A stretch of DNA of 64,000 nucleotides, from assembly GCF_947259345.1 (NCBI RefSeq), contig NZ_CAMYLS010000005.1, positions 186,001-250,000 on the forward strand, written 5' to 3'. Source of the stretch: an uncultured Maricaulis sp. Lineage in GTDB: Bacteria; Pseudomonadota; Alphaproteobacteria; Caulobacterales; Maricaulaceae. Position numbers and translations under genes: made by a program. Shown in pieces: positions 17,795-28,435 of this stretch; the first letter of the stretch is position 1; every line of letters starts with the position of its first letter. The notes below the pieces were generated by a model. It saw only the letters and a program-made list of their open reading frames with translations, was not told the DNA's origin and did no database searches.

Positions 17795-18761
17795 TGTCGG
17801 CGGCGCGCTCCTGCGCGTTACGGGCTGCCTGACGCGCCTGCAATCGGCGCAGCCGCGCGAAGGCTTTGCGACGCGCCGCAATCATCCGAAGTCTGCCGGC
17901 CAGCTGGATCAAGGTCGCACGCCCCCAAATGGCGCCAAAGATCGGAATGATCATCGCCATTGTGGTGAGCCGCTCGAGGGCGCCGGGATAGTATTTCCAG
18001 AAATACTTGATGAAGCCGAGTGCCTTGTGCGTCTCGACAAAAAACGGGCTGGACTGGCTGGTTCCGCCGTAATGAATGATCGAGGCGCGGGGCTCGAACC
18101 AGACCTGACCGCCGCATTCGCGCACCTTGCGGCAAATGTCGATATCCTCGACATGCAGAAAATAGCGTTGGTCAAATCCGCCCATTTGCAAGAAGCCACG
18201 GCGTGGCATCATCATCGCAGCACCGGACACCACGGGCATGGGAGAGATCGTGTCGGGTAACGCCTCCCGCTCGAAGTGCAGGCTTCTCACGGAGGGCAGA
18301 AGTCGGTCCAGTCCGAGGAATGATACCATCGCTGAGCGAGGCGTCAGCTCACCGCGCCGCCCGCCGCGTTGCTCGCTTCCATCCGGATTGACGATGCGCG
18401 CGCCGATGACCCAGATATTGTCGCTCAATTCCTGTGCGGATCGTTTCAACCGACTCGCGACCCCCTTGGCCAGAACCGCGTCAGGATTGAGGAAAAGGAC
18501 AAGATCCCCGCTCGCTCGCTCCGCACCGATATTGCAGCCGCGCGCGAAGCCGAGATTGCTGCCGGTTTCAATGAGAACGAAATTCTTCCGGGCCTCCGCG
18601 ATGGCGCGCAGGGCCTGAATCATCTCGGGCGGATTGCCGTGATTGACGAGAACAAACTCATCCACACCCGGCGCAGCCAGAATGGAGGAGACGGCCTCCA
18701 GCAGGTGCGGTCCGGTATGCCAGGAAACCGTAACGACGGTCAGGCGCAGATTCCCGCTCAC
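17748..18761 (-). CDS. Family 2 glycosyltransferase, rhamnosyltransferase-like
   Basis: 337 residues from the GTG at 18761, chosen because GTGA overlaps the stop of the preceding ligase gene and AAGGA lies 7 nt upstream; the frame is open to 18884. GT2 marks are VTVSWHTGPHLLEAV, the DxD-like FLNPDAVL, and HVEDIDICRKVRECGG with the catalytic base region. One hydrophobic stretch follows near the C-terminus, then an Arg/Ala-rich basic tail. It probably extends a surface polysaccharide chain. Its last 47 bp run antisense through the end of the HMG-CoA lyase gene. Confidence 0.85.
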   Translation of the reverse strand: MSGNLRLTVVTVSWHTGPHLLEAVSSILAAPGVDEFVLVNHGNPPEMIQALRAIAEARKNFVLIETGSNLGFARGCNIGAERASGDLVLFLNPDAVLAKGVASRLKRSAQELSDNIWVIGARIVNPDGSEQRGGRRGELTPRSAMVSFLGLDRLLPSVRSLHFEREALPDTISPMPVVSGAAMMMPRRGFLQMGGFDQRYFLHVEDIDICRKVRECGGQVWFEPRASIIHYGGTSQSSPFFVETHKALGFIKYFWKYYPGALERLTTMAMIIPIFGAIWGRATLIQLAGRLRMIAARRKAFARLRRLQARQAARNAQERAADTTPASPAPVSETRPL

Positions 18762-19978
18762 GGCCGTTTCCTTGCCGCGAGAAAGAACACGCTCGTCGCT
18801 GCCAACGCCAATGTCCCTTGGTGCCATTCTTGCCAGACCCCATAGGAGAATACGATCAACGACCCATAGACTACGGTAATCCAAGCTACAGCAATCGCCT
18901 GCAGCCGCGAAAGCCGCGGCGCAGCGGCGACTCGTCCACCCAGTGCGACAAGTCCCCCCGCCAAAAGTGTAGCTCCGACCGCCCCAGTCTCGAGCCAGAT
19001 TTGCAGAGTGGCATTATGTGGATGCAACGGCAAGGATTCCACATCGTGAAAGCGACCATGCGCAAAGACTTCAGCCTGACCGTTCAGTGGCCGGGACGCG
19101 TCCATGCCATAGCCAAACCAGGGTTGCTCACGGATGAGATCGCCGGTGTAGCTCCATATCTGCAATCGCCATTCGAAGGATGCGGGTAGGGCCTCACGCA
19201 CGCTGACCGGCATCACATCGATCAATGTCGGCATCACCAGTGGAAGCACCAGCACCGCCCCGGCCAGGATTCCGAAGAGGCAGGCCAGCATCGAGCGTGG
19301 CCAGAATGCGGTCATCACGGCGGCGATCAGTCCCAACACAAAGGCGGCAGCATTCACTTCCGTCTTGAAGCTGAAGGCCGCCACTGCGGCCAGAGCGAAA
19401 ATAACAACCCCCACCACGGTCCCGCCCTCACGCCGGGCGATCAGGGCCACGGGCAGGCTCAGCAGTATCAGCGGCACGGCCGCATGGCCCAGATTGCGAT
19501 TGAGATGGATGTCGAACCCCGAGCCTTCGGCATCGGAAAAGCCCTCCTCGGCGAGCTTGAAACCGCGTGTCGCCGCGCCGCCGGACAAGGTTTCAGACAA
19601 CAGGAAAAGCCCGAGAGCGAGCACACAAAAGAACAGCGCCGCTTCCACCCGCCGCCGCCAGACACCATCCAATTGCCCGACCCGCATGGCGAACAGGATG
19701 TAGAGCGGTACGCCCAGCCCCGTTCGCCAGAGCTGGCCGGCATCGTCATGAGGTGACCAGGTAAAGCTGAGCAATGTCCAGGCAAGAAAAGCACCGACAC
19801 TGATCAACCCCCAAGGGGTCTGCTTGATCGTCCAGAACTGGCGATGGACGGGAAAAGCCGCGATCGCGAGCAGTGATATCCACGGGGCGATCAGCAAACT
19901 GCCGGCGACCCCGAACGGGAAGGCAAAGGCAAAAGCCAGTAGGCCTGCCCATCCCGCCCGGGTGTCGCCGTGCTGCAT
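18758..19978 (-). CDS. O-antigen ligase / polymerase-like membrane protein (Wzy_C family)
   Basis: A 406-residue protein with ten or more hydrophobic segments. A large periplasmic loop carries RLQIWSYTGDLIREQPWFGYGMDASR and then LPLHPHNATLQIWLETGAVG, the pattern of the Wzy_C/WaaL family that joins O-antigen or other glycans to lipid A core or protein. The conserved loop arginine and histidine (PHN) are present. It is coupled by a GTGA overlap to the GT2 gene downstream and starts 17 bp after the thrS stop. Ligase and polymerase cannot be told apart by reading alone. Confidence 0.85.
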   Translation of the reverse strand: MQHGDTRAGWAGLLAFAFAFPFGVAGSLLIAPWISLLAIAAFPVHRQFWTIKQTPWGLISVGAFLAWTLLSFTWSPHDDAGQLWRTGLGVPLYILFAMRVGQLDGVWRRRVEAALFFCVLALGLFLLSETLSGGAATRGFKLAEEGFSDAEGSGFDIHLNRNLGHAAVPLILLSLPVALIARREGGTVVGVVIFALAAVAAFSFKTEVNAAAFVLGLIAAVMTAFWPRSMLACLFGILAGAVLVLPLVMPTLIDVMPVSVREALPASFEWRLQIWSYTGDLIREQPWFGYGMDASRPLNGQAEVFAHGRFHDVESLPLHPHNATLQIWLETGAVGATLLAGGLVALGGRVAAAPRLSRLQAIAVAWITVVYGSLIVFSYGVWQEWHQGTLALAATSVFFLAARKRP

Positions 19979-19995
19979 GATATTGCCCGCCCTGA

Positions 19996-21930
<1,935 letters not shown>

Positions 21931-21932
21931 TG

Positions 21933-22298
21933 TTACATGTCCTTGTCGTCGGCGCGGCCCGCCGGCGGAATTGGGTCCATGGCACGTCCGGGCTTCGATC
22001 TGAAACGCCAGACCGCCCACCAGGGCGCTTGATTGCGTTCGCGCGGCGCGGGATCGACGCCGAATGTGCCCCCCGGTCGGCATCGACCGAGACGCCCCAG
22101 CGTGAGCCAGCCGCCGCGCCAGGGTCCCTGGGCGCGGATCGCGTCCATGGCATAGTGCGAGCAGGTCGGTTCATGCCGGCATCGGATTCCAAGCGCATAG
22201 AAGACCGGTGACAGGCTCAGCTGATAGGCACGAAGCAAGATCAGCATGAGGCCGGAGACCGGGCTTTTCAGCCCCTGTTTCCGTTCGCGTGAACGCAT
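21933..22298 (-). CDS. yidD: Membrane protein insertion efficiency factor YidD
   Basis: A 121-residue protein with the YidD signature: [28 protein letters not shown] with the conserved cysteines, and [16 protein letters not shown] followed by GVDP. It is a small amphipathic membrane-associated protein that aids YidC-dependent insertion. The C-terminal 35 residues (basic, Pro-rich) go beyond the usual ~75-85-residue core, which is common in Alphaproteobacteria. It lies immediately upstream of thrS. Confidence 0.92.
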   Translation of the reverse strand: MRSRERKQGLKSPVSGLMLILLRAYQLSLSPVFYALGIRCRHEPTCSHYAMDAIRAQGPWRGGWLTLGRLGRCRPGGTFGVDPAPRERNQAPWWAVWRFRSKPGRAMDPIPPAGRADDKDM

Positions 22299-22413
22299 AT
22301 GGAATCAAGCCTTTTAACGCCGCGGTGCGCGCTGTCCACCATGGACATGAAGCGCGCTTCGCGGGCCGCAGTAAAGATTGAGGGTGAGGATCGTCGATTT
22401 GGCGGACCGTCCA

Positions 22414-22441
22414 CCGCCTCCTGCCGGCGTGGCAGGGGCGG
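22414..22441. other. Hairpin downstream of the NifU-like gene
   Basis: CCGCC at 22414-22418 and CCTGCC at 22420-22425 pair with GGCAGG and GGCGG at 22431-22441, with one bulged T and a five-base loop. There is no U-run on either side, so it may be a transcript-end structure rather than a classic intrinsic terminator. Confidence 0.4.
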
Positions 22442-22447
22442 ACGGCC

Positions 22448-22912
22448 CTAGCCAGTCAGCGGGGTGGTCAGGGGCGTTGATACCCGGCCGCGTGTGGCCG
22501 TGGCGGCCGCATCGACAACGGCTTCAAAGGCCAGCATCACTGATTGATGACGCGCCGGATAAGCCCGGGCGCTCTCCAGAAGCGCGAGCTCAGCGAAGCG
22601 TCCGCGCGGCGCCGGCTTGCCCTCTTTCAGCATCGCCTTGAGCTGATCCCGCGCCATGACCAGGTCTTTCTGCGAGGCGCCAATCACATGGCGGCCGAGA
22701 ATGGCGGCAGACGCCTGCCCCAGCGCACAGGCCTTCACCCGCAGGGCCAAGTCACCAACGCGATCGCCAGCCATCGCGATATCGACCTCGATCTCCGAGC
22801 CGCACAGGCGCGAGACCTTGCGCGCAGACGCCTGCGGTCGGGCCAGTCGCCCGATGCGCGGAATATCCGCGGCCAGTCGCAAGACGGCATTGGAATAAAG
22901 ATCGTCGCTCAT
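22448..22912 (-). CDS. NifU/SufU-like iron-sulfur scaffold homologue lacking the third cysteine
   Basis: 154 residues from the ATG at 22912, where MSDDLYSNAVLRLAADIP is the usual start of the family. The NifU-N fold keeps Cys37 (RLCGSEI) and Cys62 (KACALGQAS), but where scaffold proteins have the third cysteine (KC-type motif near the C-terminus) it reads RHQSVMLAFEA, with Ser124. I recall this as common in alphaproteobacterial relatives. It may therefore not be a true cluster scaffold. Its neighbours are yidD-thrS on one side and the cysS group on the other. Confidence 0.8.
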   Translation of the reverse strand: MSDDLYSNAVLRLAADIPRIGRLARPQASARKVSRLCGSEIEVDIAMAGDRVGDLALRVKACALGQASAAILGRHVIGASQKDLVMARDQLKAMLKEGKPAPRGRFAELALLESARAYPARHQSVMLAFEAVVDAAATATRGRVSTPLTTPLTG

Positions 22913-22977
22913 ATCAGGCAATTTAGGGAGAAATGCGGACTGACGCCAGTGGCCACGGATTATCGCAACCGTCAGCG

Positions 22978-23247
22978 TCAATCCGCCTCGTAATCATCCT
23001 CGTCGAGATAGGTCGGCTCGGTGCGACCGAGCACTTCGGGGATATCGCCGAAGGGATCATCGCCCTCTTCCGGCTCCGGTTCCCAGACATCATCAATCTC
23101 GACCGACCAGAAGCCTTCCGCCTGGGCGGCACCTTCAGCCAGTCGCCCGGCGGCATCGGCATCCGCAGCGACGACGCCGTAGGTGACAAAACAGTCGCCC
23201 ACGGCATCCTCGACCTGCAAGAGCACGTTGAAACCCTTGAGTGCCAT
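22978..23247 (-). CDS. Small acidic protein encoded directly after cysS
   Basis: 89 residues from the ATG at 23247, starting MALKGFNVLLQVEDAVGD, followed by FVTYGVVAADADAAGRLAEGAA and an acidic tail (VWEPEPEEGDD through DEDDYEAD). It starts only 4 bp after the cysS stop, so it is very probably co-transcribed with it. No signal peptide, membrane segment or known motif is visible. The fold of the first 55 residues looks like a small alpha/beta domain. Function unknown. Confidence 0.75.
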   Translation of the reverse strand: MALKGFNVLLQVEDAVGDCFVTYGVVAADADAAGRLAEGAAQAEGFWSVEIDDVWEPEPEEGDDPFGDIPEVLGRTEPTYLDEDDYEAD

Positions 23248-23251
23248 CGTC

Positions 23252-24637
23252 CTAGTCCAGCTTGCGCCAGGTCGAGCCTTCCGGCCCGTCATCGACCTGG
23301 ACCTTGAGCGCATTGAGTTCATCACGAACCGCATCAGCAGTCGGCCAGTCCTTCTCCACCCGGGCGGTCTGGCGGCGAATGATGAGCTCATCAATCTTCG
23401 CGCGTTCGGCGGGATCAAGATCGGTCAGGCCGAACCATGCATCCGGATCTGCCTGACCGAGACCGAGGAGACCGGCCGCGGCCAGCAGCTCGCCCTTGGC
23501 CCGGGCCTTCTCGACATCGCTGACCGCCTTGTTGGCATTGCCGGCGAGCTGGAAGAGTTCGGACAGCGCCTTGGGCGTGTTGAGATCATCATGCAGCGCT
23601 TCGACGAAGGCCGCCGGCGCATCCTGGGGCGCGGCCTCGATATCGCCGAGACGACGCAGCACGCCATAAACGCGGTCGAGCGAACGCCGCGTCTTGGCCA
23701 GCAGGTCGGCGGTCCAGGTCAAAGGGGCTCGATAATGCGCGGTCAGCAGGGCATAGCGCAGCACCTCGCCGGGATGATCCTTGATCAGCTCATGGACCAG
23801 CTGAACATTGCCGAGCGATTTGGACATCTTGTCCGTGCCCATGGTGAGGAAGCCATTGTGCAGCCAGTAATTGGCCATCGGCGCCCCCTTGTGGGCGCAG
23901 ACCGATTGCGCGATCTCGTTTTCGTGGTGCGGAAAGACAAGGTCCGTGCCGCCGCCATGAATGTCGATGGTCTGACCGAGATGCTTCTCGCTCATCGCGG
24001 AGCATTCCAGATGCCAGCCCGGACGCCCGCGTCCCCAGGGGCTGTCCCAGCCAGGCTCGTCATCCTTGGCCGGCTTCCAGAGCACGAAATCCGCCGGATT
24101 GCGCTTGTAACTCGCCACCTCAACCCGTGCCCCGGCGACCATGTCATCGAGGTCACGATTGGAGAGGCGTCCATATTGCTCGTAGGAGCTGACATCGAAC
24201 AGGACATGACCATCCGCCTCATAGGCGTGACCGCCATAGACCAGATTCTGGACCATGCCGATCATCTCGGGAATGTGGTCGGTCGCATGCGGTTCGATGG
24301 TCGGCAGGGTCACGCCCAGCGCGCCCATGTCAGCCCGGTAGATATCGGCATAATGCGTTGTGATCGCGTCGATCGGCTTGCCGCTCTCGCGGGCCGCCTC
24401 GATGATCTTGTCGTCCACATCGGTGATATTGCGGGCATAGATCACCTCCTCCTCGCCATAAAGGCGACGCAGGACGCGAAACAGCGTGTCGAAGACGACC
24501 GCCGGGCGCGCATTGCCAATATGGGCGTAGGAATAGACCGTCGGACCGCAGACATACATCGTCACCCGGTCCGGATCGGTCGGTTCGAAGTCGCGCTTGC
24601 GGCGCGCCATCGTGTCGTAAAGGGTGAGCGAATTCAT
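23252..24637 (-). CDS. cysS: Cysteinyl-tRNA synthetase
   Basis: Charges tRNA-Cys. 461 residues from the ATG at 24637. It shows YVCGPTVYSYAHIGNARP with zinc ligand Cys30 and HIGN at 39-42, WHLECSAMSEKHLG and GGTDLVFPHHENEIAQS with the other zinc ligands, and KMSKSLGN for the class I KMSKS loop. Length is normal. The frame is open another 20 codons upstream, but the MNSLTLYDTMARRK start matches the family. It is divergent from folE. Confidence 0.96.
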   Translation of the reverse strand: MNSLTLYDTMARRKRDFEPTDPDRVTMYVCGPTVYSYAHIGNARPAVVFDTLFRVLRRLYGEEEVIYARNITDVDDKIIEAARESGKPIDAITTHYADIYRADMGALGVTLPTIEPHATDHIPEMIGMVQNLVYGGHAYEADGHVLFDVSSYEQYGRLSNRDLDDMVAGARVEVASYKRNPADFVLWKPAKDDEPGWDSPWGRGRPGWHLECSAMSEKHLGQTIDIHGGGTDLVFPHHENEIAQSVCAHKGAPMANYWLHNGFLTMGTDKMSKSLGNVQLVHELIKDHPGEVLRYALLTAHYRAPLTWTADLLAKTRRSLDRVYGVLRRLGDIEAAPQDAPAAFVEALHDDLNTPKALSELFQLAGNANKAVSDVEKARAKGELLAAAGLLGLGQADPDAWFGLTDLDPAERAKIDELIIRRQTARVEKDWPTADAVRDELNALKVQVDDGPEGSTWRKLD

Positions 24638-24864
24638 TGGGAAACCCGTCTTCGGTCTGGGGTGATACTGAATTATTCTGCACCGGGTGTGGCTCAATTA
24701 TTGGAAACCGGGCGCAGACCGCCTAAATAACCGCAAGTGCGCAAGCGCGAAAGCAGAGGATAACAGGTCGCGACTGTCAAAAACTGTCGTCTGCATCCTC
24801 GATCCGGAAACCGGCACTACGGTTTGGTCGTATACGCCGAGCCGACCCGAGAACGAAAGGATCC

Positions 24865-25488
24865 ATGAGGATGGACGCCGTGACCCCAGACGCTGCCCGT
24901 ATTGTGGCCGCAGCCAAGACCAAGCCAAGCCGCGAAGAGGCGGAAGCCGCCGTTCGCACCCTGATCTCCTGGGCCGGGGATGATCCCAGCCGTGAAGGCC
25001 TGATCGATACGCCCAAGCGGGTGGTCAAGGCCTATGAGGAATGGTTCTCCGGTTACGACGCCGATCCGCTCAAGGCGCTCGGCAAGACCTTCGAGGACGT
25101 GCAGGGCTATGACGACATGGTCATGCTCACCAATATCGATGTCGAGAGCCATTGCGAGCACCACCTCGCCCCGATCATGGGCGTCGCCCATGTCGCCTAT
25201 CTGCCGTCCAAGGCCGTGGTTGGCATTTCCAAGATTGCCCGCGTCGTCGAGATCTTCTGCAAGCGTATGCAGACCCAGGAGACGATGACCGCCCAGATCG
25301 CCGACGCCCTCACCGAGGCAATGGAGCCGCGCGGCGTGGCTGTCCTGATCGACGCCAAGCACCAGTGCATGACCACACGCGGCGTGCATCATCCGAATGT
25401 TTCGACCATCACCACCACCTTCACCGGCGAGTTCCGCAATGACCGCGACCTGAAGGACCGTTTCATGCGCATGGTCGAGCGCGCCTGA
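24865..25488 (+). CDS. folE: GTP cyclohydrolase I
   Basis: Converts GTP to 7,8-dihydroneopterin triphosphate, the first step of folate synthesis. The 207-residue protein has [16 protein letters not shown] with the zinc Cys and His, [12 protein letters not shown], the [16 protein letters not shown] helix and [11 protein letters not shown] with the second zinc Cys. Length is normal. A GAAAGGA site precedes the ATG; a second ATG two codons later is possible. It faces cysS and ends in a strong terminator. folP, another folate gene, is at 37.6 kb. Confidence 0.96.
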   Translation: MRMDAVTPDAARIVAAAKTKPSREEAEAAVRTLISWAGDDPSREGLIDTPKRVVKAYEEWFSGYDADPLKALGKTFEDVQGYDDMVMLTNIDVESHCEHHLAPIMGVAHVAYLPSKAVVGISKIARVVEIFCKRMQTQETMTAQIADALTEAMEPRGVAVLIDAKHQCMTTRGVHHPNVSTITTTFTGEFRNDRDLKDRFMRMVERA

Positions 25489-25521
25489 CACTTTCAGGCC
25501 TGATCCCAGGACCGAATGCCA

Positions 25522-25550
25522 AGCCCCGGAGCCTCGCTCCGGGGCTTTTT
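25522..25550 (+). terminator. Rho-independent terminator after folE
   Basis: A perfect 11-bp stem, AGCCCCGGAGC with GCTCCGGGGCT, around a CTC loop, followed by TTTT. It lies 34 bp downstream of the folE stop. Confidence 0.92.
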
Positions 25551-25744
25551 CGTGTGAGGATAAACATTATCGATGATGAAATCCGGCACGACGCGCCGAA
25601 ATGACGGTGATGTGAAATCATTATGACGAATTCAGCGCCATCACTGGATTCTCAAATCATGTATGTTACGCCTCTTATTCATGCGTTTCAGAGACGCTGA
25701 CTTGAACCCCCCACACTTTTTGACCGAAACAAGGGATGTGTTAC

Positions 25745-26131
25745 ATGCCCAATATTGTAATAACGGCTTTCGCTTCTGCTCTGACAGCCTTGGCGATGGC
25801 ATCTCCCTCATTCAGCCAGGAGACCGAAATGACCGAAGCTCAAGCCACTCAGCAGTTCGAACTGACCGACCAGCATGTCACCGCCTTCATTCATGCCGCC
25901 CAGGGCATCAATGGCGTCGTCGAGACAGTGGGCCCGCAGATCGAAGCCGCGGAAACGGATGAAGCGCGCCAGCAACTCCAGATGCAGGCCCAGGGTCAGA
26001 TGACCGAGATCGTGACCGAGGCCGGCCTCAGCGTCGACGAATACAATGCGATCGCCAACGCCGCGCAGACGGATGAAAGCATTGCCAACCGCATCCGCAC
26101 GACCGCGGAAGAGATGGCCACGCAACAATAG
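25745..26131 (+). CDS. Exported DUF4168 protein
   Basis: 128 residues from the ATG at 25745 with an AAGGGA site upstream; an ATG three codons earlier is possible. A signal peptide (about residues 1-25, ending SPSFSQ) is followed by a helical DUF4168 domain: VTAFIHAAQGINGVV, then AAETDEARQQLQMQAQGQM and GLSVDEYNAIANAAQTD. The domain is found in secreted or periplasmic bacterial proteins; function is not established. It stands alone between two terminators, so it is probably its own transcript; the ~190 bp in front of it is comparatively AT-rich. Confidence 0.82.
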   Translation: MPNIVITAFASALTALAMASPSFSQETEMTEAQATQQFELTDQHVTAFIHAAQGINGVVETVGPQIEAAETDEARQQLQMQAQGQMTEIVTEAGLSVDEYNAIANAAQTDESIANRIRTTAEEMATQQ

Positions 26132-26151
26132 CCTCCGACCGGCGACGAAGC

Positions 26152-26186
26152 AGGGCCGCACCGTGGATCACGGCGCGGCCCTTTTT
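26152..26186. terminator. Terminator between the DUF4168 gene and the opposing GST gene
   Basis: AGGGCCGC at 26152-26159 pairs with GCGGCCCT at 26175-26182, and an inner CCGTG/CACGG stem surrounds a GAT loop. It ends in TTTTT on the plus strand. The next gene is on the minus strand, so it could serve both. Confidence 0.85.
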
Positions 26187-26201
26187 GTGTCTGAGCCGAG
26201 A

Positions 26202-26822
26202 TCAGGCCGCTTGCAACAAACCTTCAGCCTCCAGAGCGGCCTGAACCGCGGGCCGGCTCGCAACGCGCGCCTGATAGGCCGTCAGTGACGGATAGGCCTC
26301 CAAACCGATACCGGTCGGCCCGGTCCAGTTGGCAAGCGTGAAGAGATAGGCGTCCGCGATCGTGAAGCGTGGCCCGGTCAGATAGTCGCGCCCGTCCGCC
26401 AGCACACTTTCGACAAAGGCGAGTCGGCCGGTGACCTTCGCAATCGCGTCCGACTTTGCAGGCTCGCCGGAAGCCGACGAGAAAAGCGGGCTGAACGCCT
26501 TGTGCAGCTCCGACGAGAGGAAGGTCAGCCACTCATTGATGCGCGCCCGCTCGACCGTGCCCGCCGGCGCAGCGAGGCCGGCATCGGGATGCGTGTCGGC
26601 AAGATGCTGCACCATGGCCGCGCCCTCGGTCAGCACATTGCCATTACCCAGGTCAAGTGCGGGGACATAGCCCTTGGGATTGACCTGTTTGAACGGCACG
26701 CCGCTGGCAACGATCTCGCCCTTGGCGAGGTCGACCCGCTCGAGCGCGACGTCAATGCCGGCCTCGCGCAGAACGATATGAGGTGAAAGCGAGCAGGCTC
26801 CCGGGGCAAAATAGAGTTTCAT
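26202..26822 (-). CDS. Glutathione S-transferase, beta class
   Basis: 206 residues from the ATG at 26822 (GGAG upstream). The start MKLYFAPGACSLSPHIVL is that of bacterial beta-class GSTs with the catalytic Cys10 and a following Ser. The thioredoxin-fold half continues to PALDLGNGNVLTEGAAMVQHL, and the helical C-terminal half includes FTIADAYLFTLANW. Probable role is detoxification of electrophiles or disulfide chemistry with glutathione. Its start is 45 bp from the end of the nitronate-monooxygenase-like gene, so the two may be one transcript under the HxlR-facing promoter. Confidence 0.9.
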   Translation of the reverse strand: MKLYFAPGACSLSPHIVLREAGIDVALERVDLAKGEIVASGVPFKQVNPKGYVPALDLGNGNVLTEGAAMVQHLADTHPDAGLAAPAGTVERARINEWLTFLSSELHKAFSPLFSSASGEPAKSDAIAKVTGRLAFVESVLADGRDYLTGPRFTIADAYLFTLANWTGPTGIGLEAYPSLTAYQARVASRPAVQAALEAEGLLQAA

Positions 26823-26867
26823 GACATCAGTCTCCTTGGTTGATTGGGGAAAGGAAGAGGCGCGCAC

Positions 26868-27941
26868 TCATGCGAGCGCGGGTTGCGGGCTTGGCAGGGT
26901 CAGATCCGACATCAGGTCGGCAACCGTCCTGTGCTTGAGCAGTGGCGCACCCTGACCGGCATAGAGCGAGGCGAAGTCCTCATCGCCCGCTGCCAGGGCT
27001 GCCCGCTTGAGATGACCGAGGAACCAGGCCTGGACAGGAAAGGGCGGAAGCTGGCCCGCACGCTTGTCCATCTCGGCCATGACACGATTGGGGATGCCGC
27101 GCGCCAGGCGCCCGGTATAGGTCCGCGTCAGCGCGGTGTGACGCGCCCGGTCGCTGAACAGGATATCGCGGTGTGCATCATGGGTGCCGGATTCGTTGCA
27201 AGCGAGAAAGGCCGTGCCGAGCTGGGCTGCGCCGGCGCCCAGGGTGAGTGCAGCCTCAATGCCGCTTCGGTCTGCAATTCCACCCGCGGCAATCACGGGC
27301 CGGCGGAGGCGACTGGCGATCTGACGGGTCAGGGGCAGTGTGCCGATCAGATTGTTTTCGGCCGGTTCGAGAAAGGCCGGGCGATGCCCGCCGGCTTCAG
27401 AACCGGTGGCCAGAATCAGATCGACACCCGCCGCGTCCAGGGCCTCGGCTTCCGCCAGCGTTGTGGCCGCGCCCAGGGTCTGGATACCGCGCTGGCGACA
27501 GGCCGCCAGCACCGCCGGGTCCGGGATCCCGAACACGAAGGAAAAGACATCCGGCCGCGCTTCGAGCAGCGCCTCCACCTGGTCCGCATACCGCGGATGA
27601 TAGCGATTTGGGGGTTCGGGGCGATCAATCCCGTATTCCGCAAAAAAGGGCGCAAACAACGGCCAGACAGCGTCGAAGGCTTCGGCGCCAAAATCATCAC
27701 CGCCCGGATCATGGTCCGAGACCCAGAGATTGAGCGCAATCGAACCGTCCGTGGCCGCGCGCAGCGCCTCGACGAGCGGCGCGATTTCGTCCGGCTCGAG
27801 AATGTGGGCACCATAAGAACCCAAACCGCCGGCATTCGAGACCGCGGCGGCCAGTGCCACGGTGGACAATCCACCTCCGAAAGGCCCCTGTATGATGGGA
27901 TGGGGCAATCCGAGGCGTCGCTGAATTTCCGTCTGGGGCAA
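26868..27941 (-). CDS. Nitronate monooxygenase / 2-nitropropane dioxygenase family flavoprotein
   Basis: A 357-residue FMN-dependent TIM-barrel protein. It opens with LGLPHPIIQGPFGGGLSTVALAAAVSNAGGLGS, the family start, and has ATGSEAGGHRPAF, which contains the catalytic His of class I enzymes, and PVIAAGGIADRSGIEAALTLGAGAAQLGTAF for phosphate binding. Natural substrates are alkyl nitronates such as propionate-3-nitronate, but family members vary. It is divergent from an HxlR regulator and followed by a GST, suggesting a small inducible detoxification unit (inference). Confidence 0.88.
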   Translation of the reverse strand: MPQTEIQRRLGLPHPIIQGPFGGGLSTVALAAAVSNAGGLGSYGAHILEPDEIAPLVEALRAATDGSIALNLWVSDHDPGGDDFGAEAFDAVWPLFAPFFAEYGIDRPEPPNRYHPRYADQVEALLEARPDVFSFVFGIPDPAVLAACRQRGIQTLGAATTLAEAEALDAAGVDLILATGSEAGGHRPAFLEPAENNLIGTLPLTRQIASRLRRPVIAAGGIADRSGIEAALTLGAGAAQLGTAFLACNESGTHDAHRDILFSDRARHTALTRTYTGRLARGIPNRVMAEMDKRAGQLPPFPVQAWFLGHLKRAALAAGDEDFASLYAGQGAPLLKHRTVADLMSDLTLPSPQPALA

Positions 27942-27991
27942 GACCTGACCCTCCTGTCCGTCACTGATGATTGGACAATTGGGGAGCAGGC

Positions 27992-28004
27992 TTACATAAT
28001 GTAA
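27992..28004. promoter_or_regulatory. Inverted repeat, candidate HxlR operator 1
   Basis: TTACAT-A-ATGTAA, a perfect 6-1-6 palindrome between the divergent nitronate-monooxygenase-like and HxlR genes. HxlR proteins bind such short palindromes near the genes they control. The site is seen; its use is inferred. Confidence 0.45.
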
Positions 28005-28045
28005 CCTTCTTGCTTCTGGTTAGACGATATTTGTACTATCCAGTT

Positions 28046-28060
28046 GGTAAGTCACTTACC
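28046..28060. promoter_or_regulatory. Inverted repeat, candidate HxlR operator 2
   Basis: GGTAAGT-C-ACTTACC, a perfect 7-1-7 palindrome ending 12 bp before the HxlR ATG. It shares the TTAC/GTAA core with the palindrome at 27992-28004. The position over the regulator's own leader would suit autorepression. Confidence 0.5.
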
Positions 28061-28072
28061 GGATACTCAGTC

Positions 28073-28435
28073 ATGCTCAAACGACGCCGCAATCAGGCCC
28101 CGCCGCTCGACGACGGGACGCACTGCCCGGTCAGTGAATGCATGCAGCTGCTCGGCGGCAGCTGGACCCCCTACATCATCTGGCACCTGTCCGCAGGGCC
28201 CAGACGCTTTTCCGAGCTGGAAAACGATATACCACCGATCTCGGCCAAGGTGCTGTCAACGCGGCTCAAAGCCCTGCGGACAAAAGGCGTCATCATTCGC
28301 ACGGTCCAGCCGACCTCGCCGCCCAGCGTCGAATACACGCTCAGCGCGCTGGGCCACGAACTCCTGCCGGTCATTCAGGCGATTGTTGATGTCGGTACGC
28401 GTCTGAAGCGGTCCGCGAACGCCTGCCGGGGCTAG
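28073..28435 (+). CDS. HxlR-family transcriptional regulator
   Basis: 120 residues from the ATG at 28073. It has the winged-helix HxlR core: CPVSECMQLLGGSWTPYIIWHLSAGPRRFSEL, with the leading Cys seen in many redox-sensing members, then ISAKVLSTRLKALRTKGVI and a VEYTLSALGHEL wing. These regulators usually sense reactive electrophiles or oxidants and control the divergent gene, here a nitronate-monooxygenase-like enzyme. Two palindromes lie in the shared promoter region. Its stop overlaps that of the opposing phoD gene by 4 bp. Confidence 0.9.
   Translation: MLKRRRNQAPPLDDGTHCPVSECMQLLGGSWTPYIIWHLSAGPRRFSELENDIPPISAKVLSTRLKALRTKGVIIRTVQPTSPPSVEYTLSALGHELLPVIQAIVDVGTRLKRSANACRG

Noticed and set aside
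23183-24730. 515-residue plus-strand frame opposite cysS
   Set aside because: Antisense shadow; cysS has HIGN, KMSKS and zinc ligands on the other strand.
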